Origin: Microbulbifer aggregans
Lineage (GTDB): Bacteria > Pseudomonadota > Gammaproteobacteria > Pseudomonadales > Cellvibrionaceae
Length of the DNA: 64,000 nt
Reading direction: 5' to 3'
Assembly (NCBI RefSeq): GCF_020524005.1
Contig: NZ_JAIVKK010000005.1
Location: forward strand, 186,001 to 250,000
Position numbers and translations under genes: made by a program. The notes beneath the pieces were generated by a model. That model was not told the DNA's origin. It saw only the letters and a list, made by a program, of their open reading frames with translations, and made no database searches. Each line of letters opens with the position of its first letter. Positions within the stretch are counted from its first letter, which is position 1. This document shows, in pieces, positions 18,373 through 27,722 of the stretch.

Positions 18373-19083
18373 ATGCGCTGGATGCTATATATCCTGATTT
18401 TTCTCGCCCTTCTGGTCCTTGCCGGCTTCCTGTTCCCGCGAGAGGCTACCACCGAACGCAGCGTCTACATCTCCGAGCCACCAGAAGTCGTCTTCCCTTA
18501 CCTGAACAACTTCCGCAATTTCAACAAGTGGTCCCCCTGGTTTGAACTGGATCCAGACACCGAATATGTCTATGAGGGGGTTCCGGAGGGCAATGGCGCA
18601 ACCATGCGCTGGCGTAGCAATAACCCGAAAGTCGGCAATGGCTCTCAAACCATCACCGCCAGCGAGCCCTACTCACTCGTGGCCACCACACTGGACTTTG
18701 GCGGTCAGGGCACGGCCAGTGCCAACTTCAAGCTAGTGCCACAGGGTCAAGGCACCAATGTGACCTGGTCCTTCTCTTCTGAAATGGGGGCAGGCCCCAT
18801 TGCCCGCTGGATGGGGGTAATGGTGTCCAGGATGGTTGGCCAGTCATATGAAGATGGACTGCAGAAGCTCAAAACTGTGGTCGAGCAGGAAGCAACGGAG
18901 ACCTCGGGCAGTTCGACTCCGTCTCCCGAAGCCGGTACCGAGGACGGCAGCCCCGATGTTATCGAGCCCGAAGACGTAGATCCGGGGATGGAAAACCCGA
19001 TCATCGACGACGAAGACCCTGAAGGCATGAGCGATGATGATGGTGACGCCATTGAAGAGTTCCAGCCAGAAGACACACCATAG
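18373..19083 (+). CDS. SRPBCC-fold membrane-anchored protein with acidic tail
   Basis: A 236-residue protein: one N-terminal hydrophobic segment (MLYILIFLALLVLAGFLF, about residues 3-20), then a START/SRPBCC domain (RSVYISEPPEVVFPYLNNFR, then NKWSPWFELDP) and a roughly 60-residue Asp/Glu/Ser/Pro-rich C-terminus. The fold binds hydrophobic ligands in many families, but no ligand can be read from the sequence. The ATG at 18373 has GGGGA upstream; an open frame from 18274 lacks support. It follows the cpxA-like gene at 119 bp and could be part of the same envelope response. Confidence 0.8.
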   Translation: MRWMLYILIFLALLVLAGFLFPREATTERSVYISEPPEVVFPYLNNFRNFNKWSPWFELDPDTEYVYEGVPEGNGATMRWRSNNPKVGNGSQTITASEPYSLVATTLDFGGQGTASANFKLVPQGQGTNVTWSFSSEMGAGPIARWMGVMVSRMVGQSYEDGLQKLKTVVEQEATETSGSSTPSPEAGTEDGSPDVIEPEDVDPGMENPIIDDEDPEGMSDDDGDAIEEFQPEDTP

Positions 19084-19103
19084 CCGCTACATGAGCACCA
19101 ACA

Positions 19104-19131
19104 AAAAAGGCGGCCAATTGGCCGCCTTTGC
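19104..19131. terminator. Bidirectional terminator between convergent SRPBCC gene and rluB
   Basis: The stem AAAGGCGGCC / GGCCGCCTTT around AATT, with an A-run on the left, serves convergent genes ending at 19083 and 19149. Confidence 0.8.
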
Positions 19132-19148
19132 GTCGTAAGCTTCGCCAG

Positions 19149-20051
19149 TTACGACTTTTTACTGTACTTGTTACTAGGCGTATTGCCAGGCTTAACGGGT
19201 TTTCCGGCTTTCGCGGTGCGCGCGGTGGATTTACGCAACTTGCGCCGCTGGCGCTGCAGAGTCTCCTTCTCCGCCTGGGTCAGCGGACGCTGCCCCAGTT
19301 TTGGTAAACCGGCGGTAATGCAGAGATCGTCAATTTCCTTGGGTTCCATCTCAACCCACTGCCCTACCCGGACATGGGAAGGAATAAATACGCTGCCGTA
19401 GCGCACCCGCTTCAGCCGGCTAACCCGTACGTTCTGTGATTCCCACAAACGACGCACTTCGCGATTGCGGCCTTCCATGACGACACAGTAGAACCAGCGA
19501 TTGCTACCTTCGCCCCCACTTTCAACAATATCGGTGAAGCGCGCTTCACCATCGTCCAGCAGAACGCCCTTGGTGAGACGCTTTTTCATTTCGTCGTCTA
19601 CCAATCCCTGAATCCGCACCAGATACTCGCGGTCAATCACCGATGAAGGGTGCATCAGCTTATTCGCCAGTTCGCCGCTATTGGTAAACAACAACAGGCC
19701 ACTGGTATTGAAATCCAGGCGACCGACGGAAATCCAGCGGCCACTTTTCAGGCGCGGCAAACGGTCATAGACCGTGGGACGGCCTTCCGGGTCATGACGG
19801 GAGCAGATCTCCCCGACCGGCTTGTTATACAGAATCACCCGCAGGCGCTTTTCTTCACCACCTGGCAGGCGCTTGCCGTCCAGCTCAATCTCGTCTTCTT
19901 CAGTTACGCGCTCGCCAAGACCTGCGACCACGCCATTCACCGTAACACGGCCAGCCTCAATCGCCCGTTCCATTTCGCGGCGCGATCCCAGCCCGGCACG
20001 GGCCAGTACTTTCTGCAGTTTTTCGCCTACCGGCGCTGCATCATCACTCAT
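19149..20051 (-). CDS. rluB: 23S rRNA pseudouridine synthase RluB
   Basis: RsuA/RluB-family pseudouridine synthase of 300 residues that modifies helix 89 region U2605 of 23S rRNA. An N-terminal S4 RNA-binding domain ([20 protein letters not shown]) is followed by the catalytic motif [15 protein letters not shown] with Asp113. The C-terminal tail is Lys/Arg/Thr-rich. The ATG overlaps the scpB stop (ATGA), so it is translationally coupled to scpB, the usual gammaproteobacterial arrangement. Confidence 0.94.
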   Translation of the reverse strand: MSDDAAPVGEKLQKVLARAGLGSRREMERAIEAGRVTVNGVVAGLGERVTEEDEIELDGKRLPGGEEKRLRVILYNKPVGEICSRHDPEGRPTVYDRLPRLKSGRWISVGRLDFNTSGLLLFTNSGELANKLMHPSSVIDREYLVRIQGLVDDEMKKRLTKGVLLDDGEARFTDIVESGGEGSNRWFYCVVMEGRNREVRRLWESQNVRVSRLKRVRYGSVFIPSHVRVGQWVEMEPKEIDDLCITAGLPKLGQRPLTQAEKETLQRQRRKLRKSTARTAKAGKPVKPGNTPSNKYSKKS

Positions 20052-21169
20052 GTAGTTTGGTTTTCCGGAGTATTCATTTCCTGGCCATCGAGATCCTCGC
20101 TGGCCTGTTCTTCGGAGCTCGATTCCTGCTCCCCGATCTGTTCCAGCTCTGACTCACTTTCCAGCTCTCTATCAGAGTAGTCCTGTGCAGCATCGGCATC
20201 TGATTCCGCCTCAACAGCAGCTTCTGATTCTATCTCCTGCTCGTGCGTTTCCACTTCAATGCCATCGCTTTCGCTATGACCTGTCTCGACAGCAACAGCT
20301 TCGAGGTGGTCACCCTCAACACTGGTGACATCCCCGCTGAACGCGTTACCCTGCCCATCGATCACGGATGCTAACTCGGCCTCCGGGTCTTCGGCGGTGT
20401 CCGCATCGGCAACGTCTTCCGATTGGTTGGTCACACCATCGTCAGAGCCGTCGTCAGAGCCATCGTCAACATCTGCTTGCGTAGCGCCTTCAACGGTTCC
20501 GTTCTCGACGTCGACATCGCCCGCCTCTACGTCACCGTCTTCCGGTTCGATGGCATCAGCATCGCTTGTATCGCTTTCGCCGGTCTCTGCAGCAGGCAAC
20601 GCAGCATCACCAAGATCCAGCGCCGCATTAAGACTTTCGATATCCCGAATCTCTGCCAGCGTCGGCAGGTCATCCAGACTCTGTAGATTGAAGTAGTCAA
20701 GGAAACCGCGTGTGGTCGCGTACAGCGAAGGCTTACCGGGCACATCCCGCTGGCCCACCACCTTGATCCAGCCGCGCTCGGAAAGGCTCTTTACGATATG
20801 CGAGCTCACCGCAACACCGCGAATTTCTTCAATGTCGCCACGGGTAATTGGCTGTCGATAGGCGATGATCGCCAGCGTTTCCAATGTCGCCCGGGAGTAC
20901 TTCTGTGGTTTTTCTTCCCAAAGCTTGTTGACCCATGGCGCCAGGTCCTCAGGTACCTGGAAGCGCCAGCCACTGGCCACCTGGCGCAGTTCGAAACCGC
21001 GCTCGCGGCTGTTTTCTGCAATATCCTCAAGAGCCTGTTTCAGCTCGGCCTTTTCCGGCCGCTCACCTTCATCGATCAGCGACAGCAACTTGTCCTCAGA
21101 CAATGGCTGGCCGGAAGCCAGTAGCGCGCCCTCAACAATCCGGCGCAATAATTCCGGGGCAATACTCAT
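20048..21169 (-). CDS. scpB: Segregation and condensation protein B with long acidic tail
   Basis: Winged-helix kleisin-associated subunit of SMC-ScpAB (chromosome condensation). The conserved part is residues 1-185 ([62 protein letters not shown] region). The remaining roughly 185 residues are a low-complexity Asp/Glu/Ser/Val-rich tail, making the protein almost twice the common length. It is coupled to rluB downstream and begins 21 bp after scpA. Confidence 0.92.
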   Translation of the reverse strand: MSIAPELLRRIVEGALLASGQPLSEDKLLSLIDEGERPEKAELKQALEDIAENSRERGFELRQVASGWRFQVPEDLAPWVNKLWEEKPQKYSRATLETLAIIAYRQPITRGDIEEIRGVAVSSHIVKSLSERGWIKVVGQRDVPGKPSLYATTRGFLDYFNLQSLDDLPTLAEIRDIESLNAALDLGDAALPAAETGESDTSDADAIEPEDGDVEAGDVDVENGTVEGATQADVDDGSDDGSDDGVTNQSEDVADADTAEDPEAELASVIDGQGNAFSGDVTSVEGDHLEAVAVETGHSESDGIEVETHEQEIESEAAVEAESDADAAQDYSDRELESESELEQIGEQESSSEEQASEDLDGQEMNTPENQTT

Positions 21170-21190
21170 TTAAAAACGATCACTCGGTTA

Positions 21191-22417
21191 TTAGCTCAAC
21201 GCCGGCATGTCATCGGCGTCGGTAGTCTTGGTTTCCGGTTCCGGCTCGGTAGCTTCTTCGCTGTCGAACAATCCCATTTCAACACTGGCAGAACCGTCCT
21301 GATCCGGAGCGTCCACATCTTCGGCAACCGCGGTTTCCGCCAGGTTGCGGTCTAAATCAAGGTCCACGTCTTCGCCAAACGCCCCTTCATCATAATCTTC
21401 TTCATCCGCATCCAGTTCAGAACCGCCCGCCGCGCCATCTTCTGACTCTTCCTGGGCGTCGCCCCGGGCCCGCACATGAATAGCACCAAAGGCTTCGTTC
21501 TGAACCAGTTCCACCAGTGATTCCTTCACCAGTTCCATCACCGCAAGGAAAGTCACTACGACCCCCAGACGCCCCTCTTCTGCACTGAACAAGTTTACAA
21601 AGGGTACAAACTGACGGTGCCGGATCTTATCCAGCACCTGGGTCATACGTTCTCGGGTAGACAGCTTTTCCCGCTCTACCTGGTGGCTTTCAAACATGTC
21701 CGCACGGCGCAGTACATCAGCCAGTGCAACCAGTACTTCTTTCAGGTCCACTTCGGGCTCCGGGCGCGTCAATTTGCGATCCGGTCCCGCGGCACTCGCC
21801 TGATGGATGTCCCGCCCCATGCGTGGCAGCTCATCCATATCTTCAGCAGCGGTTTTGAAGCGTTCGTACTCCTGGAGTCGGCGGATCAGTGCCGCGCGAG
21901 GATCTTCTCCTTCCTCCTCTTCCGCCTCTGGCGGACGGGGCAGCAGCATGCGCGATTTGATTTCCGCCAGCATCGCGGCCATCACCAGATATTCAGCCGC
22001 CAACTCAAAGCGCATCGTGCTCATCATTTCCACATACGCCATGTACTGGCGTGTGATATCGGCAACGTTAATTTCCAGAATATCCAGATTCTGCCTGCGG
22101 ATAAGATAAAGCAGCAGATCCAGCGGCCCTTCAAAGGCTTCGAGAATGACTTCAAGGGCATCCGGCGGGATATACAGGTCACTCGGCAAGTCGGTAAAGG
22201 CCTGGCCGGCTACCATCGCGAAAGGCATTTCACCCTGGCGGGGATGTTTACTGCCGCTATCGGCTTCTGACTCTTCGGACACTTCTCCAGTGTCATCAGA
22301 ACCGCTATCGGCATTCGCAGACCCACCGTCCACCTCGACGGCTTCAGGCACCGCATCATCTCCCACAGGAGCTTCAGCGGCGACCTCTTCTCGTTCTTCT
22401 ACATCGTCAATGGACAC
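21191..22417 (-). CDS. scpA: Segregation and condensation protein A with acidic extensions
   Basis: Kleisin subunit of SMC-ScpAB. The core is clear: FEGPLDLLLYLIRRQNLDILEIN and YLVMAAMLAEIKSRMLLP. Acidic, low-complexity segments precede the core (about 60 residues) and follow it (about 90 residues). The start is uncertain: the frame opens at 22441 with TTG, and I prefer GTG at 22417 because it has a purine-rich GAAGGG upstream; an internal ATG just before MPFAMVAGQAF is also possible. It lies between yciO and scpB. Confidence 0.9.
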   Translation of the reverse strand: MSIDDVEEREEVAAEAPVGDDAVPEAVEVDGGSANADSGSDDTGEVSEESEADSGSKHPRQGEMPFAMVAGQAFTDLPSDLYIPPDALEVILEAFEGPLDLLLYLIRRQNLDILEINVADITRQYMAYVEMMSTMRFELAAEYLVMAAMLAEIKSRMLLPRPPEAEEEEGEDPRAALIRRLQEYERFKTAAEDMDELPRMGRDIHQASAAGPDRKLTRPEPEVDLKEVLVALADVLRRADMFESHQVEREKLSTRERMTQVLDKIRHRQFVPFVNLFSAEEGRLGVVVTFLAVMELVKESLVELVQNEAFGAIHVRARGDAQEESEDGAAGGSELDADEEDYDEGAFGEDVDLDLDRNLAETAVAEDVDAPDQDGSASVEMGLFDSEEATEPEPETKTTDADDMPALS

Positions 22418-22462
22418 ACTGCAGCCCTTCGGCAAAACCAAACGCGCGATTATACATCAGTG

Positions 22463-23086
22463 TCAGCCGATTATTTCATCAATCGAGCCACAACCCTGAC
22501 GAACAAGCGCGGCCTCATCGCCAGTCAGGTCGACCACCGTGGTCGCCTCCAGACCGCAGAAACCGCCATCGATTACCAGCTCCACATGATGCTCCAGGGT
22601 TTCGCGAATATCGTAGGGATCGGTGAGCGGTTGCTCATCTCCAGGCATGATCAGGCTGCAGGTCATCAGGGGCTCACCCAGCGCCTCCAGCAGGGCTTGT
22701 GCAATAGCGTTGTCGGGCACTCGCAGGCCGATGGTTTTACGCTTTGGGTGGAGCAGCCGGCGCGGTACTTCCGAGGTGGCCGGCATAATGAAGGTAAACG
22801 GCCCCGGCGTATGGTTTTTCAATAACCGGAACATCTGGTTGTCCACCTTGGCATAGCTGGCCAATTCAGACAGGTCCCGGCACATCAGGGTGAAGTTGTG
22901 ATCTTTGTTCAATTGCCGGATCCCGCGGATGCGCTCAACCGCGAGCTTTTCCCCCAGACGACACCCCAGTGCGTAGGCAGAATCCGTAGGAAATGCGATT
23001 ACACCACCGGATGAGACAATATCGGCCGCCTGACTGACCAGACGCGCCTGCGGATTTTCTGGGTGAATTTGAAAAAACTGTGCCAC
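22463..23086 (-). CDS. yciO: YciO/YrdC-type Sua5 family protein
   Basis: A 207-residue protein of the Sua5/YrdC/YciO fold. The N-terminal half shows GVIAFPTDSAYALGCRL and the C-terminal half TIGLRVPDNAIAQALLEALGEPL and TCSLIMPGDEQPLTDP. The Sua5/TsaC branch makes threonylcarbamoyl-AMP for tRNA t6A; YciO itself is of unclear physiological role. The start is GTG with a GGGGG Shine-Dalgarno 7 nt upstream. Placement between an rnm-like PHP gene and scpA is typical of YciO, not TsaC. Confidence 0.88.
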   Translation of the reverse strand: MAQFFQIHPENPQARLVSQAADIVSSGGVIAFPTDSAYALGCRLGEKLAVERIRGIRQLNKDHNFTLMCRDLSELASYAKVDNQMFRLLKNHTPGPFTFIMPATSEVPRRLLHPKRKTIGLRVPDNAIAQALLEALGEPLMTCSLIMPGDEQPLTDPYDIRETLEHHVELVIDGGFCGLEATTVVDLTGDEAALVRQGCGSIDEIIG

Positions 23087-23207
23087 GGCTTACCCCCTGT
23101 AACCACCTGACAAACCCACCGGTAAACACACAGTCACTGCTGCCTGCCGATGAGCCAAGAAATTAGGATTTTGCTGAAAGCCGACTACCCGGTACCCGGG
23201 GTTGATT

Positions 23208-24122
23208 TCAGCCCGACTTTCGATGGGCGTCAGTTTGCCACAGATTCCATACCGGCTCGACGCCTGGCGGCAGCCGCACTCCACCCAGTTCACGCCAGGG
23301 CTGATCCGGCTGATGGAAATCGCTTCCAAGGGAAGCGTGGAGCTTCCACCCCTTTGCCGAGACCTGTTCCAGCAAGGTCAGGATTTCCCGTGTCTGTACC
23401 GGGTTCTGCTGCCCACAGACAACCTCCACGGCATCCCCACCGGCTCCCGCAAAATCCAGAAGCAGGCCCAACAAGCGGGTACGAGTCAGTCCGTATTTCA
23501 GGGGGTGCGCGAGAATCGCAGCTCCACCCGCGGCGCGGATACTCCGGATTGTCTCATCCAGTTGTGGCCACTCGACCGACACGTCACCCGCCTTGCCTGC
23601 GCCCAGGTAACGCTTGAATGCTCGCGCTGTGCTGTCCACATGACCGGCCTCCACCAGCCAACGGGCGAAGTGCGGACGCCCGATCACGGCACCTTCAGCA
23701 AGCGCAGCAGCCCCAGCCAACGCACCGTGAAACCCGCATTTTTCCAGCTTTTCGGCGATTTTTTCTGCACGTTCCGCGCGTAAGATGTCTCGCAGCTCTA
23801 CTGCTGAACGGATTTCCGTGGATTCGTGGTCAAAGTTCAGCCCGACGATATGAACCGAGCGTTTACCCCAACCGGCGGTGAACTCGATTCCCGGTATCAG
23901 GGTCAAATCGTGGCATTTTGCAGCCCGGGATGCTTCGTCCACCCCGCGAACCGTATCGTGATCCGTAAGCGCCAACAGGCTCACACCTTGGCATTTCGCC
24001 CTCGACACCAGCGCTGCAGGGCTTAAAATACCGTCCGACGCAGTACTGTGGCAATGCAGGTCAATCTGACCGCTCAGGGCGAGTTCCGTGAAGCCGGAGG
24101 GCCTATTCAGGGCTGAATTCAT
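23208..24122 (-). CDS. rnm: PHP-domain 5'-3' exoribonuclease (RNase AM / YciV family)
   Basis: PHP-superfamily phosphoesterase of 304 residues. Metal ligands visible: His23 and His25 in DLHCHSTASDG, Asp54-His55-Asp56 in ALTDHDT, a Glu in IPGIEFT, and downstream GRPHFARWLVEAG, ILAHPLKYGLTRTR and SDFHQP. The family hydrolyses 3',5'-phosphoadenosine phosphate and trims the 5' ends of small rRNAs in E. coli; activity here is inferred. It heads the minus-strand block rnm-yciO-scpA-scpB-rluB. Confidence 0.9.
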   Translation of the reverse strand: MNSALNRPSGFTELALSGQIDLHCHSTASDGILSPAALVSRAKCQGVSLLALTDHDTVRGVDEASRAAKCHDLTLIPGIEFTAGWGKRSVHIVGLNFDHESTEIRSAVELRDILRAERAEKIAEKLEKCGFHGALAGAAALAEGAVIGRPHFARWLVEAGHVDSTARAFKRYLGAGKAGDVSVEWPQLDETIRSIRAAGGAAILAHPLKYGLTRTRLLGLLLDFAGAGGDAVEVVCGQQNPVQTREILTLLEQVSAKGWKLHASLGSDFHQPDQPWRELGGVRLPPGVEPVWNLWQTDAHRKSG

Positions 24123-24357
24123 TGCTACATTCTTTCTGACTATGGGTTGGAGGCAGTATGTTTACCGCCGACAACCAGATTGGAATCTGCGGGTCATATT
24201 GACCGTGGAACATTCGCCGATACCGATGGTCCGAGAACACCAGGTTCAAACGGCCCCGGCACAGCGGTTTCAGGGATAACGCCCCGGATAGCGGGGATCC
24301 ATTTTCGCCGCTGACAGCTGTAATGTCAGCCAGCGGGCATTATCACCGGAACAGAGC

Positions 24358-25140
24358 ATGACCGAAACCAACCAGAGCAGCTCTCGCAAAGCGGACATTC
24401 AGGCTGCGACGCCAGGAACTGACGCGCATTCACAGGACAACCAGGCTCCACAGGCCGCTCCCCATAAGGAAAGCCTGCTCGGCAACCTGCTGCTCAACAT
24501 CATCTTGCCCACCCTGATTCTGACCAAATTGTCCGGCGATAACTGGCTTGGCAGCAAATGGGCCATTGTCGTCGCCCTGGCATTCCCCTTCATCTATGGT
24601 CTTCGGGACCTGCGCCGCTCGGGAAAGGTCAATTTCTTTTCCGCACTCGGTATTATCAGCATTCTGCTGACCGGTGGAATGAGCCTGCTGGAACTCGACG
24701 CAAAATACATAGCGATCAAGGAAGCGGCTATTCCCGGTCTGCTGGGCATTGCCACCATCGCGTCCCTATATACTCGCTGGCCCCTGGTGCGCACACTGAT
24801 TTACAACGAGCGTATTCTCGATACCAGAAAGATTGCCCATGCCCTGGAGCACCGCGGCAATACAACGCTGTTCGAACGCACACTGCAACAGGCTTCGTGG
24901 ATGATCGCGGGCTCCTTCTTTCTGTCTTCGACACTGAATTACATCCTCGCCGAGATGCTGCTCAAAAGCCCGCCGGGAACCGAGGCGTTCAACGAAGAGT
25001 TGGGAAAAATGACCGCGCTGAGCTTTCCGGTAATCGCATTGCCGGCCACCATCATTCTGATGCTGGTGCTGGTTTTCCTGTTTCGCCGCATCGGCAAACT
25101 GACCGGGCTCAGCCTCGAAGAAATTATGGTTCAGCAGTAA
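24358..25140 (+). CDS. VC0807-type integral membrane protein
   Basis: A 260-residue protein with a hydrophilic, Gln/Ser-rich N-terminus of about 38 residues, then roughly five to six membrane segments (LLLNIILPTLILTKLSG, WAIVVALAFPFIYGL, FFSALGIISILLTGG, IKEAAIPGLLGIATIASLY, PVIALPATIILMLVLVFLF). The family resembles septation-associated membrane proteins, but no activity is established. It is divergent from rnm and followed by yciI, the order seen in Pseudomonas-type genomes. Confidence 0.8.
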   Translation: MTETNQSSSRKADIQAATPGTDAHSQDNQAPQAAPHKESLLGNLLLNIILPTLILTKLSGDNWLGSKWAIVVALAFPFIYGLRDLRRSGKVNFFSALGIISILLTGGMSLLELDAKYIAIKEAAIPGLLGIATIASLYTRWPLVRTLIYNERILDTRKIAHALEHRGNTTLFERTLQQASWMIAGSFFLSSTLNYILAEMLLKSPPGTEAFNEELGKMTALSFPVIALPATIILMLVLVFLFRRIGKLTGLSLEEIMVQQ

Positions 25141-25185
25141 CTGCAGGCCTTTCACCAATAAACATAACGGATCGAGAAATCGCCT

Positions 25186-25485
25186 ATGTGGTATGCAATC
25201 ATCAGTCAGGACGTGGAAAACAGCCTCCCGTTGCGCAAAAGCGCTCGCCCCGCTCACATCGAGCGCCTGAATACATTGAAGGATGAAGGACGCCTGCTGA
25301 TTGCCGGCCCTCACCCCGCCATCGACAGTGAAGAGCCTGGTGAAGCCGGCTTTACCGGCAGCCTCGTCGTCGCGGAGTTTGCCAGCCTGGAAGATGCAAA
25401 AAATTGGGCGGATAGGGATCCTTATGTAGAAGCCGGTGTCTATGCCTCCGTAACCGTAAAGCCATTCAAACTGGTTCTACCTTGA
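25186..25485 (+). CDS. yciI: YciI-like protein
   Basis: A 99-residue ferredoxin-like alpha/beta protein ([28 protein letters not shown]) with the family-typical RPAH motif and a second half ending [20 protein letters not shown]. YciI proteins are related to muconolactone-isomerase-like enzymes, but a substrate is unknown. It ends with TGA at 25483-25485 just ahead of the SH3-protein gene. Confidence 0.9.
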   Translation: MWYAIISQDVENSLPLRKSARPAHIERLNTLKDEGRLLIAGPHPAIDSEEPGEAGFTGSLVVAEFASLEDAKNWADRDPYVEAGVYASVTVKPFKLVLP

Positions 25486-25529
25486 TTAACCGCCATAAAA
25501 ATACGCTTAAGCGAAAGTCTTACCGACCG

Positions 25530-26213
25530 ATGAAAACACTGTTGAAATCTATATCCGCCGTCGCCCTGATCACTGCTGCGACAGCCAGCCAGGCGATCAG
25601 CTCCGACCGTTACATCACCGACGAACTGCACGTTCCGATGCGTTCAGGCCAGGGCAATGAATTCCGCATCCTGCACCGCGGCCTGCCAAGCGGCACCAAA
25701 CTGACCCTGCTGCAGGATTCCCCCGATACCGGCTGGGCACAGGTGCGCACCCCCGGCGGTGAAGAAGGCTGGGTCAGACGTCAATATCTGGAAAGCGAGC
25801 CCGTAGCCAAGCTCAAGCTGGAAAAGGCAGAAGAACGCCTGCGCCATATCGAGAGCCTGCAGGGCAACCTCGGTGGCGAAGTACGCAGACTGGAAGAGGA
25901 GAACGGCCAGCTATCCACGGCACTGAAGACCGAACAGGCGCGCGCCGAGCAGCTTTCAAAAGAGTTGAAAGAGCTTAAATCTCTGTCCGCCGACGCAGTA
26001 GCGCTCAACCAGCGCCACCAGAAACTGCTCAATCAGCACGAGCTGCTCAAGCAAAAGCAATCCATGAATGAAGCAGAAATCCAGCGCCTCAGCAGCAGTG
26101 ACACACAGAAGTGGTACATGTACGGCGCGCTTTCCGTACTCATGGGCGCGATCCTCGCGATGATTGCGCCACACTTCCGCCCGCGCAAGCGCAACTCCGA
26201 GTGGGCCAACTAG
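25530..26213 (+). CDS. SH3-domain, coiled-coil, membrane-anchored protein (YgiM/TIGR04211 type)
   Basis: A 227-residue envelope protein: signal peptide (MKTLLKSISAVALITAATASQA), a bacterial SH3 domain (YITDELHVPMRSGQGNEFRILHRG through GWAQVRTPGGEEGWVRRQYL), a coiled coil of about 100 residues, and a C-terminal transmembrane helix (WYMYGALSVLMGAILAMIAP) ending in basic residues. The predicted topology is periplasmic with a C-terminal anchor. The open frame extends to a TTG at 25482, but ATG 25530 yields the clean signal peptide. Confidence 0.88.
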   Translation: MKTLLKSISAVALITAATASQAISSDRYITDELHVPMRSGQGNEFRILHRGLPSGTKLTLLQDSPDTGWAQVRTPGGEEGWVRRQYLESEPVAKLKLEKAEERLRHIESLQGNLGGEVRRLEEENGQLSTALKTEQARAEQLSKELKELKSLSADAVALNQRHQKLLNQHELLKQKQSMNEAEIQRLSSSDTQKWYMYGALSVLMGAILAMIAPHFRPRKRNSEWAN

Positions 26214-26278
26214 ACACGAAAGATTCAACGCTTTCCTCGACAACAGCGAGCCGGTTAGAATCCCAGAACCGGCTTTGG

Positions 26279-26305
26279 AAGCCCGGTCATTGACCGGGCT
26301 TTTTC
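26279..26305 (+). terminator. Terminator after the SH3-protein gene
   Basis: AGCCCGGTCA / TGACCGGGCT form a near-palindrome followed by TTTTTC, ending the VC0807-yciI-SH3 unit before the cyclophilin gene. Confidence 0.8.
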
Positions 26306-26349
26306 ATTACAAAAACAGTCAATATGACACTGCGGCCATGGAAATAACG

Positions 26350-26970
26350 ATGAAATTCACGGTTTTTTCAACTTCGCTTCGCCAAATTCTGTCCAGCGCC
26401 ATGCTGGCCATCACTCTTCTCAGCACTGCCCTGACGGCTCACGCAGTTACCAATAATCCGCGCGTCGAACTGGAAACTGACCTCGGCACTATCGAGCTGG
26501 TGCTGTATGCAGACAAGGCACCAAAAACCGTAGAAAACTTCCTCGCCTACGTGGACAGCGGCTTTTACGATGGAACCATCTTCCATCGCGTCATCCCCGG
26601 GTTCATGGCCCAGGGCGGTGGCTACACCTTCGACTTCCAGGAAAAGCCCACCCGGGACCCGGTTGAGAATGAATCTGGCAACGGCCTGTCCAATGCCCGC
26701 GCCACCATTGCCATGGCCCGGACCAACGACCCGAACAGCGCTACCGCGCAGTTTTACATTAACCTCGTTGACAACAGCCGCCTGGACGGCAGCGCCGAAA
26801 GACCCGGCTACACCGTATTTGGCAAAGTATTACTGGGGATGAGTGTCGTGCAGCAGATCGCCGCAGAACCCCGCGGTCAGCACCGGGCATTTCCCGACGC
26901 GCCGAACATGCCAGTGCGTATACTCAAAGCCAGAAGTAAAGTTACCGACACTGGAGGTTCCAAGCAGTGA
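26350..26970 (+). CDS. Periplasmic cyclophilin-type peptidyl-prolyl isomerase
   Basis: A 206-residue cyclophilin with a signal peptide (hydrophobic SSAMLAITLLSTALTAHA, cleavage after AHA) and the active-site stretches FHRVIPGFMAQGGG and ATAQFYINLVDN. It is close to PpiA/RotA and should act in the periplasm on proline bonds. The ATG at 26350 is preferred over upstream in-frame codons (26164, 26338) because it starts the signal peptide. Its stop overlaps the GTG of pdxJ. Confidence 0.92.
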   Translation: MKFTVFSTSLRQILSSAMLAITLLSTALTAHAVTNNPRVELETDLGTIELVLYADKAPKTVENFLAYVDSGFYDGTIFHRVIPGFMAQGGGYTFDFQEKPTRDPVENESGNGLSNARATIAMARTNDPNSATAQFYINLVDNSRLDGSAERPGYTVFGKVLLGMSVVQQIAAEPRGQHRAFPDAPNMPVRILKARSKVTDTGGSKQ

Positions 26971-27722
26971 TCGCGCTGAGCGTAAACCTGAACAAAATTG
27001 CCCTTATCCGTAATTCCCGCGAGGGTAACTACCCGGATGTCGTCGCCCACGGGCGTACCTGTCTCGACGCAGGAGCCGACGGTATCACCGTGCACCCGCG
27101 CCCGGACCAGCGCCATATACGCCCTGACGATGTCCGCGGGCTGGCCGCCCTGTGCCAAAGCCGCACAGTGGAATTCAATGTAGAAGGTAACCCCTTCGCC
27201 GACGCCATGGGCACTTACCCCGGCCTGCTGCCGCTGGTCCTTGAGACCCAGCCACAACAGTGCACACTGGTACCAGACAGCAACGACCAGCTCACATCGG
27301 ATCACGGTTTTGATCTCGACCGGGACGGCCAGCGCCTGGAACCGATCATTCAGTCCCTGAAAGTCGCGGGGATTCGTGTGAGCCTGTTTATGGATCCAGA
27401 TCTCGACCAGATCACCCGCGCGCGTGAAGTCGGCGCTGATCGTATCGAACTTTATACCGGCCCATACGCAGATGCGGTGACCCGCCAAAGCCCGGAGATC
27501 GAGCGCATTTTTGCTACCCACTGCGCCGCCGCCGAACACGCACTGACCCTCGGCCTGGGCGTCAATGCGGGCCACGACCTGAACCTGATCAATCTTCCCC
27601 GCTACCGCACACTTCCGGGTCTTCAGGAAGTCTCCATCGGCCATGCCCTGACCGTCGATGCGCTCAGCATGGGACTGTCGAATGCAGTAAACGCTTACGT
27701 AAACTGCCTGGCAGGCAAGTAA
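26967..27722 (+). CDS. pdxJ: Pyridoxine 5'-phosphate synthase, atypical branch
   Basis: TIM-barrel enzyme that condenses 1-deoxyxylulose 5-phosphate with 3-amino-2-oxopropyl phosphate. The 251-residue product starts MIALSVNLNKIALIRNSREG and has GADGITVHPRPDQRHI, FNVEGNP and GLGVNAGHDLNLINL. The N-terminus resembles the branch found in alphaproteobacteria and Xanthomonas, not the LLGVNIDHIATLRQARG type usual for gammaproteobacteria, and the gene is not beside recO/acpS. The start is GTG with GGAGG 9 nt upstream, overlapping the cyclophilin stop. pdxH is also in this window (54420-55058). Confidence 0.9.
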   Translation: MIALSVNLNKIALIRNSREGNYPDVVAHGRTCLDAGADGITVHPRPDQRHIRPDDVRGLAALCQSRTVEFNVEGNPFADAMGTYPGLLPLVLETQPQQCTLVPDSNDQLTSDHGFDLDRDGQRLEPIIQSLKVAGIRVSLFMDPDLDQITRAREVGADRIELYTGPYADAVTRQSPEIERIFATHCAAAEHALTLGLGVNAGHDLNLINLPRYRTLPGLQEVSIGHALTVDALSMGLSNAVNAYVNCLAGK

